This document shows positions 31,651 to 39,261 of a stretch of 64,000 nucleotides of DNA, one piece after another. How positions within the stretch are numbered: position 1 is the stretch's first letter; each line of letters starts with the position of its first letter. This DNA comes from Desulfovibrio porci (lineage in GTDB: Bacteria; Desulfobacterota; Desulfovibrionia; Desulfovibrionales; Desulfovibrionaceae), in the NCBI RefSeq assembly GCF_009696265.1, contig NZ_VUMH01000002.1, positions 124,001-188,000 of the forward strand, given 5' to 3'. The notes under the pieces are model-generated. The model searched no databases. It was not told the DNA's origin and saw only the letters and a program-made list of their open reading frames with translations. The position numbers and the translations under genes are program-made.

Positions 31651-33465
31651 ATGATCGACAGCTCAGCTTATGGCGCGGCGCTGGCGGAGCGTCTGGCGCG
31701 CATGCCCGGCGGCGTATGCGGCTCGGAAAACTGGCTTTTGCTTCACGCCAACGACGCCCTGCGGGACATCCTCGAGATGCGCCGGGGCGCGAGCCTGCCC
31801 AGCGCGGCTCTGAGCCACTGGCTGGGTCAGGGCGTGCTGGAAGGCTTTCACGAAGCCGAGACCGACAGTGTGGCGGGCGCTCCCGGCGCGCGGGGCCGGA
31901 TGATTTTCCGTCATCCGCGCGGCGCCAGTTACCTGTTCTACTGGTGGGGGGACGTGAGCAAGGATCACGGCCCGGTGCGCTGCTTCACCGTCTATGAAAT
32001 TCCTTTGGACGAACTGGATCAGACCGCTCGTCTGTCCTGGCGCGAGCTGGACAGCGTGCTGGAATTCATTCACGACGGCATCTGGGTCATTGACGCCGAA
32101 GGCGTCACCCGGCGGGTCAACCGCGCCATGGAGCGCATTGCTGGCATTAAGGCCGAAGAGGTGGTGGGCAGGCACGTGACCGAGCCCCTGCGGGAAGGGC
32201 GCTTCAAGACCTGCGTGACCCTGCGGGCCCTGAAAGCCCGGCATACCGTGACGCTTTTCGACGACTACTCCAACGGCAAACGCTGCCTGAACACCAGTAC
32301 GCCGGTTTTTGACGAAAACGGCAAGGTCTGGCGCGTGATCGCGGCCATCCGCGACGTGACCGAACTGGAGACGCTGCAGAAACGGCTTTCCAATCTGGAA
32401 GTGGAGGCCATGGCCTACAAGCTCCGCGCCCAGGGGCTGGAAAGCGAGGCCAACAGCGGCCTGATGGGCCAGAGTCTGCTGCTGCACCGCGTGCGCCAGG
32501 ACATCGTCAAGGCCGCGCATTCCGACGCCGTGACCCTGATCCTGGGCGAAACCGGCACCGGCAAATCCATGGCCGCCAAAATCATTCACGACATGAGCGC
32601 CAGGGCGGAAAAACCCTTTGTGGTGGTCAACTGCGGGGCCATGCCGCCGGCGCTCATGGAGTCGGAACTGTTCGGCTACGAGGGCGGCGCGTTCACCGGG
32701 GCTTCCAAGGGCGGCAAGCCGGGCATGCTGGAACTGGCCAGCGGCGGCACCCTTCTGCTGGACGAAATCGGCGAATTGTCCCTGCCCATGCAGGTCAAAC
32801 TGCTTCACGTGCTGGACGGCCAGCCCTTCTACCGGGTGGGCGGCACCAGGGCCATCGCCGTGGATACCAGGGTGATCGCGGCCACCAACAAGCCTCTGGA
32901 CAAGATGGTGGCCTCCGGCCAGTTCCGGGAAGATCTTTTCTACCGCCTGCGCGTGCTGAACGTGGACATGCCGCCCCTGCGCGAACGCAAGGACGACATC
33001 CTGCTGCTGGCCTGGCATTTTTTGCGCAAGATCAGCGAGGGAACCGGTACGGAAAAACATCTGGATCCGCGCACGGAGCAGCTTTTTCTGGCCTACAACT
33101 GGCCGGGCAACGTGCGGGAGCTGCAGTCCGTGATCCAGTCTCTGGTCACGCTGACGGAGGCGGACAACATCGTCCCGGACGACCTGCCCTCCTATATGCG
33201 GGAATCGGCGGGCGCGCCGCGCGTATCCCGGACGGAGCAATCTCTGACCCGGGCCGTGGAAGCTCTGGAAAAAAGCATGCTGGAAACGGCCCTGGCCGAA
33301 GCGGGCAGCACTTACAAGGCCGCCCGCCGGCTGGGCATCAGCCAGTCGTCGGTAGTGCGCAAAGCGAAAAAATACGGTATCCACGCCGAGGGCGAGACGC
33401 GCGACGCGCGGGCCGGGGTGAAATCCGCCCCGGCCGGAGATGCGCCCGCGCTGGACATCACCTGA
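31651..33465 (+). CDS. PAS-domain sigma-54-dependent activator
   Basis: Transcription activator of 604 aa. Residues 1-130 are a divergent PAS-like region and about 132-245 a typical PAS (SVLEFIHDGIWVIDAEGVTRRVN). A short coiled coil follows (LEVEAMAYKLRAQGLESEA). The AAA+ domain has Walker A GETGTGKS, sigma-54 loop GAFTGA and Walker B TLLLDEIGEL. The C-terminal helix-turn-helix is STYKAARRLGISQSSVVRKAKKYG, of the TyrR-like type. It has no receiver domain, so it responds to a ligand or redox signal. Genes immediately downstream (two MarC proteins, a purine permease) are candidate targets, but I found no sigma-54 promoter in front of them. Confidence 0.88.
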   Translation: MIDSSAYGAALAERLARMPGGVCGSENWLLLHANDALRDILEMRRGASLPSAALSHWLGQGVLEGFHEAETDSVAGAPGARGRMIFRHPRGASYLFYWWGDVSKDHGPVRCFTVYEIPLDELDQTARLSWRELDSVLEFIHDGIWVIDAEGVTRRVNRAMERIAGIKAEEVVGRHVTEPLREGRFKTCVTLRALKARHTVTLFDDYSNGKRCLNTSTPVFDENGKVWRVIAAIRDVTELETLQKRLSNLEVEAMAYKLRAQGLESEANSGLMGQSLLLHRVRQDIVKAAHSDAVTLILGETGTGKSMAAKIIHDMSARAEKPFVVVNCGAMPPALMESELFGYEGGAFTGASKGGKPGMLELASGGTLLLDEIGELSLPMQVKLLHVLDGQPFYRVGGTRAIAVDTRVIAATNKPLDKMVASGQFREDLFYRLRVLNVDMPPLRERKDDILLLAWHFLRKISEGTGTEKHLDPRTEQLFLAYNWPGNVRELQSVIQSLVTLTEADNIVPDDLPSYMRESAGAPRVSRTEQSLTRAVEALEKSMLETALAEAGSTYKAARRLGISQSSVVRKAKKYGIHAEGETRDARAGVKSAPAGDAPALDIT

Positions 33466-33525
33466 GCTGTTCCGGTTCCGCCGTTGATAAAGATTCCCGG
33501 CGGAGCCCCCCCACCTGGAGGAAGC

Positions 33526-34131
33526 ATGGACGACATGGCCGTCGGCAATATAGTCAGCATGAGTATCAAACTGTATGCGCTGATGACGCCTCCCGCCGTG
33601 CTCAGCGCCTTTATCAGCGGCACCAGAAGCTATAACCGGGAAGAAAAGGCTTTGGTGGCCTGTAAGACGTCCCTGGCGATTTTCATCATCGGCTCTCTTC
33701 TCTTTCTGTTCGGTTCGCATCTGTTCACGCTGTTCGGCTTCACGCTGGACGCCTTCCGCATCGGCGTGGGCCTGTTGCTCTTTCTGACCGCCATTTCGCT
33801 GATGAACGACGACTGCACCCAGCCCCCAACCAAGCAGGAGGGCGATATCAGCGTGGTGCCCCTGGCCATTCCTCTGGGCATGGGACCCTCGGCCATCGGC
33901 GCGGTCATGGTCGTGGGCGCTTCCGCCGAAGGGCTGAACGGCATGCTGGCCGGGGTATTCTGCCTGCTGCTGGCGTCTTTCGGCATGTTTCTGCTGCTGT
34001 GCATGGCCGACACGGTGGAGAAGGTGCTGGGCGAAACGGGCATTGCCGTCATGTCCAAACTCACGGCCCTGCTGCTGTCGGCCATTGCGGCCCAGGTGAT
34101 TTTTACGGGCATCACCGCGTTTTTGAAATAA
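33526..34131 (+). CDS. MarC-family (UPF0056) membrane protein, copy 1
   Basis: 201-aa inner-membrane protein with about six helices. Family features: IKLYALMTPPAVLSAFISGTRSY at the N-terminus, ELFGFTLDAFRIGVG-like segment LFTLFGFTLDAFRIGVG, and SVVPLAIPLGMGPSAIGAVMV. ATG 33526 has GGAGGA 4 bp upstream. The physiological role of MarC proteins is unresolved despite the name. Followed 72 bp later by a close paralogue. GC content and codon use match the surroundings. Confidence 0.85.
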   Translation: MDDMAVGNIVSMSIKLYALMTPPAVLSAFISGTRSYNREEKALVACKTSLAIFIIGSLLFLFGSHLFTLFGFTLDAFRIGVGLLLFLTAISLMNDDCTQPPTKQEGDISVVPLAIPLGMGPSAIGAVMVVGASAEGLNGMLAGVFCLLLASFGMFLLLCMADTVEKVLGETGIAVMSKLTALLLSAIAAQVIFTGITAFLK

Positions 34132-34203
34132 TGCGCCGCGCCTTGCGGTTGTTCCGGTTTTTTCATGCCCCCGGCGGGCCGGGATCGAAAGGGAGAAGGA
34201 TGT

Positions 34204-34806
34204 ATGGACGGCTCCGTCAGCGAAGTGGTCGGAACGAGCATCAAACTGTATGCGCTGATGACCCCGCCCGCTGTGCTCAGCGCCTTTATCAGCGGCACCA
34301 AGGATTATGACAGAAAACAGAAAATCACTGTGGCCTTCAAAACCTCCACGGCGATTTTCATCATCGGCGTGGTTCTCTATCTGTTCGGCTCCAACCTGTT
34401 CGAACTGTTCGGCTTCACGCTGGACGCCTTTCGCATCGGCTCCGGGGTGCTGCTTCTGCTGACCGCCGTGGCCCTGATGAACGACGACGGCAGCAAGGTT
34501 CACGCCAAGCGCGAAGGGGACATCAGCGTGGTGCCCCTGGCCATTCCGCTGGGCATGGGGCCGGCCTCCATCGGCGCGGTTATGGTCATGGGCGCGTCCG
34601 CCGTGGATCTGCACGAGATGCTGGTGGGCGTGTTTTCCCTGCTGCTGGCGGCCGGGGGCATGTTTCTGCTGCTCTGCCTGGCCGACGGCGTGGCGCGGGT
34701 GCTGCACCGGACCGGCATCGCCGTGCTGTCCAAACTCACGGGGCTGCTGCTGGCGGCCATTGCGGCCCAGGTGGTCTTCACGGGCATCAGCGGCTTTTTG
34801 AAGTAA
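34204..34806 (+). CDS. MarC-family (UPF0056) membrane protein, copy 2
   Basis: 200-aa paralogue of the preceding gene. It shares long identical blocks such as SIKLYALMTPPAVLSAFISG, GFTLDAFRIG and EGDISVVPLAIPLGMGP, so the pair arose by tandem duplication. ATG 34204 has a GAAGGA ribosome binding site close by. Retention of both copies may mean a hetero-oligomer or divergent specificity (inference). Confidence 0.85.
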   Translation: MDGSVSEVVGTSIKLYALMTPPAVLSAFISGTKDYDRKQKITVAFKTSTAIFIIGVVLYLFGSNLFELFGFTLDAFRIGSGVLLLLTAVALMNDDGSKVHAKREGDISVVPLAIPLGMGPASIGAVMVMGASAVDLHEMLVGVFSLLLAAGGMFLLLCLADGVARVLHRTGIAVLSKLTGLLLAAIAAQVVFTGISGFLK

Positions 34807-34858
34807 ACCGCCGCGCGGGCGGTGGACGTCCCGGCGTGGTCGGGCAAGGAGGTCAGGG

Positions 34859-36169
34859 GTGCGCTTGCTGCAAAATTATTTCAATCCCGCCGCCAGAGGC
34901 AGTTCCGTCAGAAGGGAATGTCTGGCGGGTCTGACCACGTTCATGGCCATGTGCTATCTTGTTTTTGTGGTGCCGGCCATGCTGGCCGACGCGGGCATGC
35001 CCAAGGATTCCGCCGTGGCCGCCACCATCTGGGTGAGCATTCTGGCGACCCTGGCCATGGGCCTGTGGGCGAAATTTCCGGTGGGCGTGGCGCCGGGCTT
35101 GGGTATCACGGCCTTTTTCGCCTATTACATCTGCGGCCCGGCGGGATACACATGGCAGACTGGCCTGGGGGCAGTGTTCATTTCCGGCGTGGTTTTTCTG
35201 CTGCTCACGGCCACCCGCGTGCGCCAGATGATCATCAACGCCGTGCCCATGGACCTGAAATACGCTATTGTGGTGGGCATCGGCGCGTTCATCGCCTTTA
35301 TCGGCATGAAAAGCTGCGGCATTGTGGCGGCGGACCCCTCCACCTTTGTGACCCTGGGCAATCTGGGCCAGCCCCAGACCCTGCTGGCTGTGGCCGGGAT
35401 TTTTCTGATCGGCGCGCTTATGGCCCTACGCGTTCCCGGCGCCATGATCATCGGCATTCTGGCCGTCACCCTGGCGGGCATGCTGCTGGGGGTGACGCCC
35501 GTGCCGAGTGGAGGGATTTTTTCCGGTGCCCTGCCGCTGCCCACGGAAACTTTTTTGCAGATGGACCTCAAGGGCGCACTGCACCACGGCCTGTTTTCGA
35601 TCATTTTCACCCTGACCATGGTGGACCTTTTCGACAACATGGGCGTGCTCATCGGCCTGGCGCAAAAATCCGGCTTCATGCGCGAGGACGGACATATTGA
35701 AAATCTGGACAAGGCCCTGATCACGGATTCTCTGGCCACCATGTCCAGCGCCCTGCTGGGGGCCACTACGGCCACCAGCTATCTGGAAAGCGCCACGGGC
35801 GTGGCCGAGGGCGGCCGCACGGGCCTGACCGCCGTGGTCATCGCCGGGCTGTTTTTTCTCTCGCTTTTCTTCGCGCCCCTGGTGGCCCTCGTGCCGTCCT
35901 TCGCCACAGCGCCGGTGCTGATCATCGTGGGCGCGCTGATGATGCAGGAGGTGGGGCGCATCCGCTTCGCGGACTTCACCGTGGCCCTGCCCGCCTTTCT
36001 GACCATCGTGAGCATGCCCCTCACCTTCAATATCGCCACGGGCTTCGGTTTCGGTTTTGTGAGTTGGGTGGGCATCAAGCTGCTTTCGGGCCGCTTCAGG
36101 GACGTCAATCTGATCATGTGCATTATTGCTTTGTGCTTTGGGGTGAATTTTGCTTTGCGTCTGCATTAG
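34859..36169 (+). CDS. NCS2/AzgA-type purine permease
   Basis: Proton-coupled nucleobase symporter of 436 aa with about 12-14 membrane segments. AzgA-subfamily motifs: N-terminal GLTTFMAMCYLVFVVPAML, VGVAPGLGITAFFAY, the substrate segment TMVDLFDNMGVLIGLA and GATTATSYLESATGVAEGGRTGL. The likely substrates are hypoxanthine, guanine or adenine. It starts with GTG 34859, 6 bp after AAGGAGG. It follows the MarC pair by 52 bp, so all three may form one transcript. Confidence 0.9.
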   Translation: MRLLQNYFNPAARGSSVRRECLAGLTTFMAMCYLVFVVPAMLADAGMPKDSAVAATIWVSILATLAMGLWAKFPVGVAPGLGITAFFAYYICGPAGYTWQTGLGAVFISGVVFLLLTATRVRQMIINAVPMDLKYAIVVGIGAFIAFIGMKSCGIVAADPSTFVTLGNLGQPQTLLAVAGIFLIGALMALRVPGAMIIGILAVTLAGMLLGVTPVPSGGIFSGALPLPTETFLQMDLKGALHHGLFSIIFTLTMVDLFDNMGVLIGLAQKSGFMREDGHIENLDKALITDSLATMSSALLGATTATSYLESATGVAEGGRTGLTAVVIAGLFFLSLFFAPLVALVPSFATAPVLIIVGALMMQEVGRIRFADFTVALPAFLTIVSMPLTFNIATGFGFGFVSWVGIKLLSGRFRDVNLIMCIIALCFGVNFALRLH

Positions 36170-36170
36170 C

Positions 36171-36311
36171 GCCTGTTAATACCATGCCTTTTTGCCTGCC
36201 TGCCGCGTTAGATTTCGCCTGCCTTTTCGGCCGGGCAGCAGCAGAGCGCACTCCCTCAAAGCAGGCTTGTCTTCCTTGCAGACGGGCAAAACTTTTATAG
36301 TATTAACAGGC
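36171..36311. repeat. 141-bp segment bounded by a 12-bp perfect inverted repeat
   Basis: GCCTGTTAATAC (36171-36182) and GTATTAACAGGC (36300-36311) are perfect inverted copies. No target duplication is visible outside them. The segment starts right after the permease stop and ends 30 bp before the symporter start. It may be a small mobile element or a regulatory fold. Confidence 0.45.
36276..36303 (+). promoter_or_regulatory. Possible sigma-70 promoter of the NSS symporter gene
   Basis: TTGCAG (36276-36281), a 16-bp spacer and TAGTAT (36298-36303). The -10 lies inside the right arm of the inverted repeat. Confidence 0.35.
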
Positions 36312-36340
36312 TGTTGGGTATACTTCACAAGGGGGGCGGA

Positions 36341-37726
36341 ATGGAAAGCGGACAGGGCAAACGCGAGATGCTGGGCAGCCGCCTGGGCTTCCTTTTGTTG
36401 TCGGCGGGCTGCGCCATCGGCCTCGGCAATGTCTGGCGTTTTCCCTATATTACAGGTGCTTATGGCGGCGCCATTTTCGTGGGCATCTACATTTTCTTTC
36501 TTTTCGCCATTCTGCCCATCATGATCATGGAGTTTGCCGTGGGCCGCGCCTCGCGCCGGAACATGGGCCTGGCCCTGCGCGTGCTGGAGCCGGCGGGCAC
36601 GGGCTGGCACCGTTTCGGCTGGCTGGCCCTGGTGGGCAGCTACCTGTTGATGATGTTTTACACCACGGTGACGGGCTGGATGCTCTCTTACTGCTGGTTC
36701 ATGGCTTCGGGCGCGTTGTCCGGGCTGACGCCCGAGGGTGTGGGCGGCTTTTTCAAGGCCGCGCTGGGCCACGCCGACGTGCAGATTATCGGTATGAGCC
36801 TGAGCGTGGCTCTGGGCTTCGGCGTCTGCGCCCTGGGCGTGCAGAAGGGCGTGGAGCGCGTGGTCAAGCTGATGATGGTGGGCCTGCTGCTGATTCTGCT
36901 GCTTCTGGTGGTCCGCGCGCTGCTGCTGCCCGGCGCGGGCGCGGGCGTGCGCTTTTATCTCGTGCCGGACTGGGGCAAGTTCAGTGAAGTGGGCCTGCTC
37001 AGCGTCTGCAACGCGGCCATGAACCAGGCTTTTTTCGCTCTTTCCGTGGGTATCGGGGCCATGACCATTTTCGGCAGTTATCAGCCCAAGGATCGTTCCC
37101 TCACCGGCGAGGCGCTCTGGATCATGGGCCTGGATACCTTTGTGGGCATCATGGCCGGTCTGATCATTTTTCCGGCCTGCTTCGCCTTCGGCGTGGAGCC
37201 GGGCGCCGGACCGGGGCTGGTTTTCGTGACCCTGCCCAATATCTTCAATTCCATGGGCGGCGGCCGCCTCTGGGGCACGCTGTTTTTCATCTTTCTGGCC
37301 TTCGCCTCCCTGTCCACGGTCATCGCGGTTTTTGAGAACATCATTTCCTACAGCGCGGACGTCTGGCGCATGCCGCGCCGCCGGGCCACGGTGTTGCACG
37401 CCGGGGTCATGTGGCTGCTGTCCCTGCCCTGCGCGCTGGGCTTCAATCTGTTGAGCTCCGTGCAGCCCCTGGGCGCGGGCAGCAGTATCCTGGATTTTGA
37501 GGATTTCCTGATCAGCAACAATATCCTGCCGCTGGGCGGCCTGCTTTTTCTGCTGTTCTGCTGCCTCCGGCGGGGCTGGGGCTGGGACAATTTTCTGGCC
37601 GAAGTGGATCAGGGCGTGGGTCTCAGATTCCCGCGCTGTTTGCGCGGCTATCTGACCTGGGTGCTGCCCTGCCTGATCCTGCTGCTCTTCGCGGCGGGCT
37701 ATGTGGACAAGTTCTGGAAGAGCTGA
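36341..37726 (+). CDS. Neurotransmitter:sodium symporter (SNF) family transporter
   Basis: Sodium-dependent amino-acid-type transporter, 461 aa with about 11-12 helices. The LeuT signature is clear in TM1: GFLLLSAGCAIGLGNVWRFPY (sodium and substrate site GLGNVWRFP), then GGAIFVGIYIFF, and TM6-8 features FFALSVGIGAMTIFGSY. ATG 36341 follows GGGGGGCGGA; the upstream TTG adds nine residues without support. The substrate is unknown; amino acids or osmolytes are typical. The stop codon abuts the transposon-like element. Confidence 0.92.
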   Translation: MESGQGKREMLGSRLGFLLLSAGCAIGLGNVWRFPYITGAYGGAIFVGIYIFFLFAILPIMIMEFAVGRASRRNMGLALRVLEPAGTGWHRFGWLALVGSYLLMMFYTTVTGWMLSYCWFMASGALSGLTPEGVGGFFKAALGHADVQIIGMSLSVALGFGVCALGVQKGVERVVKLMMVGLLLILLLLVVRALLLPGAGAGVRFYLVPDWGKFSEVGLLSVCNAAMNQAFFALSVGIGAMTIFGSYQPKDRSLTGEALWIMGLDTFVGIMAGLIIFPACFAFGVEPGAGPGLVFVTLPNIFNSMGGGRLWGTLFFIFLAFASLSTVIAVFENIISYSADVWRMPRRRATVLHAGVMWLLSLPCALGFNLLSSVQPLGAGSSILDFEDFLISNNILPLGGLLFLLFCCLRRGWGWDNFLAEVDQGVGLRFPRCLRGYLTWVLPCLILLLFAAGYVDKFWKS

Positions 37727-37734
37727 ACGGAGGG

Positions 37735-38335
37735 CAGGGCAGACGCATCTAAAAAATCTTTATTTATTGAATAGATAAACCAGTAATGGACAAAAAAGGG
37801 CAAAGCCACCTTTGCTCCGCCGGAGCGACGCGCAGGCGGATGGCTGGTGTCGGGAGAATCCTAAAAAATGCGCTAGCCGTTGCCGCGCCAGCGGCTTGCT
37901 TGAGCCGTTCACGGCGAAGCCGTGTTACGGAACAAGACAGCATCGCTACGGATAGCGACAGTGACTTCCCTGGACACAATTTCGTGTAACTCATTGCTGT
38001 CTTCAGCCGTAGCTGGCAGTGCTGTCTTTATCCGTACGGCTCACAAGCTCGCCTACGGCTAAAGCTCCTGCGTCGCAACGGCTGAAGCAAGATTTTTCGA
38101 CGCTGGCAAGGAAAATGGCGCTTTTTGCGCGGAAACCGACCTGAAGGCGGCCCAAAGGGCCGTGCCCGTTGGCGAGCGTAGCGAGCTTACGGGCATCGAG
38201 AGCAGAGATGTACTCAAGTACGTGAGCAGCAAAAAAAGCGCCAGATGACGCCGCCAGCGCCGGAAAGGCTGGTTTTGACGGATAATCACGACAAATAACA
38301 GACTGGCAAAATTGAAATTAGATGCGTCTGCCCTG
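37735..38335. mobile_element. Non-autonomous transposon-like (MITE-type) element, 601 bp
   Basis: CAGGGCAGACGCATCTAA (37735-37752) is repeated perfectly in inverse orientation at 38318-38335. Outside the ends, GAACGGAGGG (37725-37734) and GAACGGGGGG (38336-38345) form a 10-bp target duplication with one mismatch. No transposase is encoded. The interior holds hairpins, including GCCCGT/ACGGGC around 38163-38194 and GGCGCTTTTT/AAAAAGCGCC arms near 38118 and 38241. Duplications of 9-12 bp occur in several IS families, for example IS4-type; I do not assign a family. Confidence 0.8.
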
Positions 38336-38352
38336 GAACGGGGGGGACCGTC

Positions 38353-38381
38353 TTGCCTTTGCCGTCGCATCACGGCATACT
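38353..38381 (+). promoter_or_regulatory. Possible sigma-70 promoter of lepB
   Basis: TTGCCT (38353-38358), a 17-bp spacer and CATACT (38376-38381), just beyond the right end of the transposon-like element. Confidence 0.4.
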
Positions 38382-38464
38382 CTCCCTTCGCGTCCGGGTC
38401 CGTTGTACGGGCCGCGCGCCCGCCGGGAGGCGCATCCCGGAATCCGCCCTGAAAAGGAATCGTC

Positions 38465-39091
38465 ATGAAACCCTCTCTGCTGCAACAAAAGGCGCGCCCT
38501 CAAAAACCGCTCTGGCGCGAATACGGTGAAGCCTTGCTGGTCGCTCTGGTTCTCGCCCTGCTGATCCGCACCTTCGTGATCCAGGCTTTCAAGATCCCCT
38601 CCGAGTCCATGCTCCAGACCCTGCTGGTAGGCGACCATCTGCTGGCCAGCAAGTTCGCCTACGGGATCAAGATCCCCTTTACCGACACCTATGTCTACAA
38701 GGGCGACGACCCGGTCCGGGGCGACGTCATCATCTTCAAGTACCCCAATGATCCCAGCGTGGACTACATCAAGCGGATCATCGGCCTGCCCGGCGACGTC
38801 ATCGAGGTGCGCAACAAGCAGCTCTACCGCAACGGCCAGCCGGTCAAGGAATCTTATATCCGCTTTGCCGACCCGGACGGCATCGAGCCTGTGCGGGACA
38901 ACTACGGCCCGGTCACCGTGCCGCCCAACAAATATTTCGTCATGGGCGACAACCGCGACAATTCCCTGGATTCCCGTTTCTGGGGCTTTGTGGACCGTAG
39001 CGCCATCCGGGCCAAGGCCTGGCGCATTTACTGGTCCTGGGGCGGGCTGGACGATATCCGCTGGGGGCGCATCGGACAGGCGATCAAGTAG
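38465..39091 (+). CDS. lepB: Signal peptidase I
   Basis: Membrane-anchored serine protease that removes Sec and Tat signal peptides in the periplasm. One N-terminal helix (about 22-42) precedes the catalytic Ser48 in FKIPSESML. The catalytic Lys103 is in DYIKRIIGLPGD, and the conserved box MGDNRDNSLDSRFWG follows. 208 aa, a typical short LepB. AAGGAA lies 6 bp before the ATG. It is followed closely by comM. Confidence 0.95.
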   Translation: MKPSLLQQKARPQKPLWREYGEALLVALVLALLIRTFVIQAFKIPSESMLQTLLVGDHLLASKFAYGIKIPFTDTYVYKGDDPVRGDVIIFKYPNDPSVDYIKRIIGLPGDVIEVRNKQLYRNGQPVKESYIRFADPDGIEPVRDNYGPVTVPPNKYFVMGDNRDNSLDSRFWGFVDRSAIRAKAWRIYWSWGGLDDIRWGRIGQAIK

Positions 39092-39110
39092 CCCGGCGGC
39101 GACGGCGAGG

Positions 39111-39261
39111 CTATGGTAATCCGTCTGTACAGCGGTGGCCTGGAAGGCGCGGCAGCCGTTGGCGGCGCAAGCCGCCTTACGGATGGCGACAGCCTCAGAC
39201 GTCTGATATCCGGTGGATAAGCCTATGGTAATCCGTCTGTACAGCGGTGGCCTGGAAGGCG
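39111..39261 (+). repeat. 39-bp direct duplication of the comM start region
   Basis: 39111-39149 and 39223-39261 are identical over 39 bp and include the comM start codon and first 12 codons. The 73-bp segment between them contains GGCGGC-GCAA-GCCGCC (39161-39176), the palindrome CAGACGTCTG (39196-39205) and TTACGGATGGCGACAG, which resembles CTACGGATAGCGACAG at 37946-37961 in the transposon-like element. Confidence 0.85.
39113..39220 (+). CDS. 35-codon leader ORF made by duplication of the comM start
   Basis: Starts with the same 12 codons as ComM (MVIRLYSGGLEG), then reads through the inserted segment and ends with TAA 4 bp before the comM ATG. Its last codons, GGT-GGA-TAA, place GGTGG 7 bp before that ATG, so translation of the leader could be coupled to comM. 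Its own ribosome binding site (CGAGG) is only 2 bp from the ATG. Whether the peptide is made is unknown. Confidence 0.4.
   Translation: MVIRLYSGGLEGAAAVGGASRLTDGDSLRRLISGG

Larger units (their letters stand above)
37727..38464. other. Intergenic region occupied by a transposon-like element
   Basis: 738 bp without a credible gene. It consists of the 601-bp element (37735-38335) and the lepB promoter region. Short reading frames on either strand have no family match I can recognise. Confidence 0.7.

Noticed and set aside
31663-34707. Very long open frame on the minus strand
   Set aside because: It lies antisense to the PAS activator and MarC genes, has biased composition (Gly, Gln, His, Arg) and no domain. 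It is a by-product of high third-position GC in the real genes, as are similar long frames opposite 9.2-11.2 kb, 20.8-23.3 kb and 55.5-57.8 kb.
38059-38466. 135-codon minus-strand frame inside the transposon-like element
   Set aside because: No transposase or other domain features, and it crosses the element end into the lepB leader. Better explained as noncoding repeat sequence.
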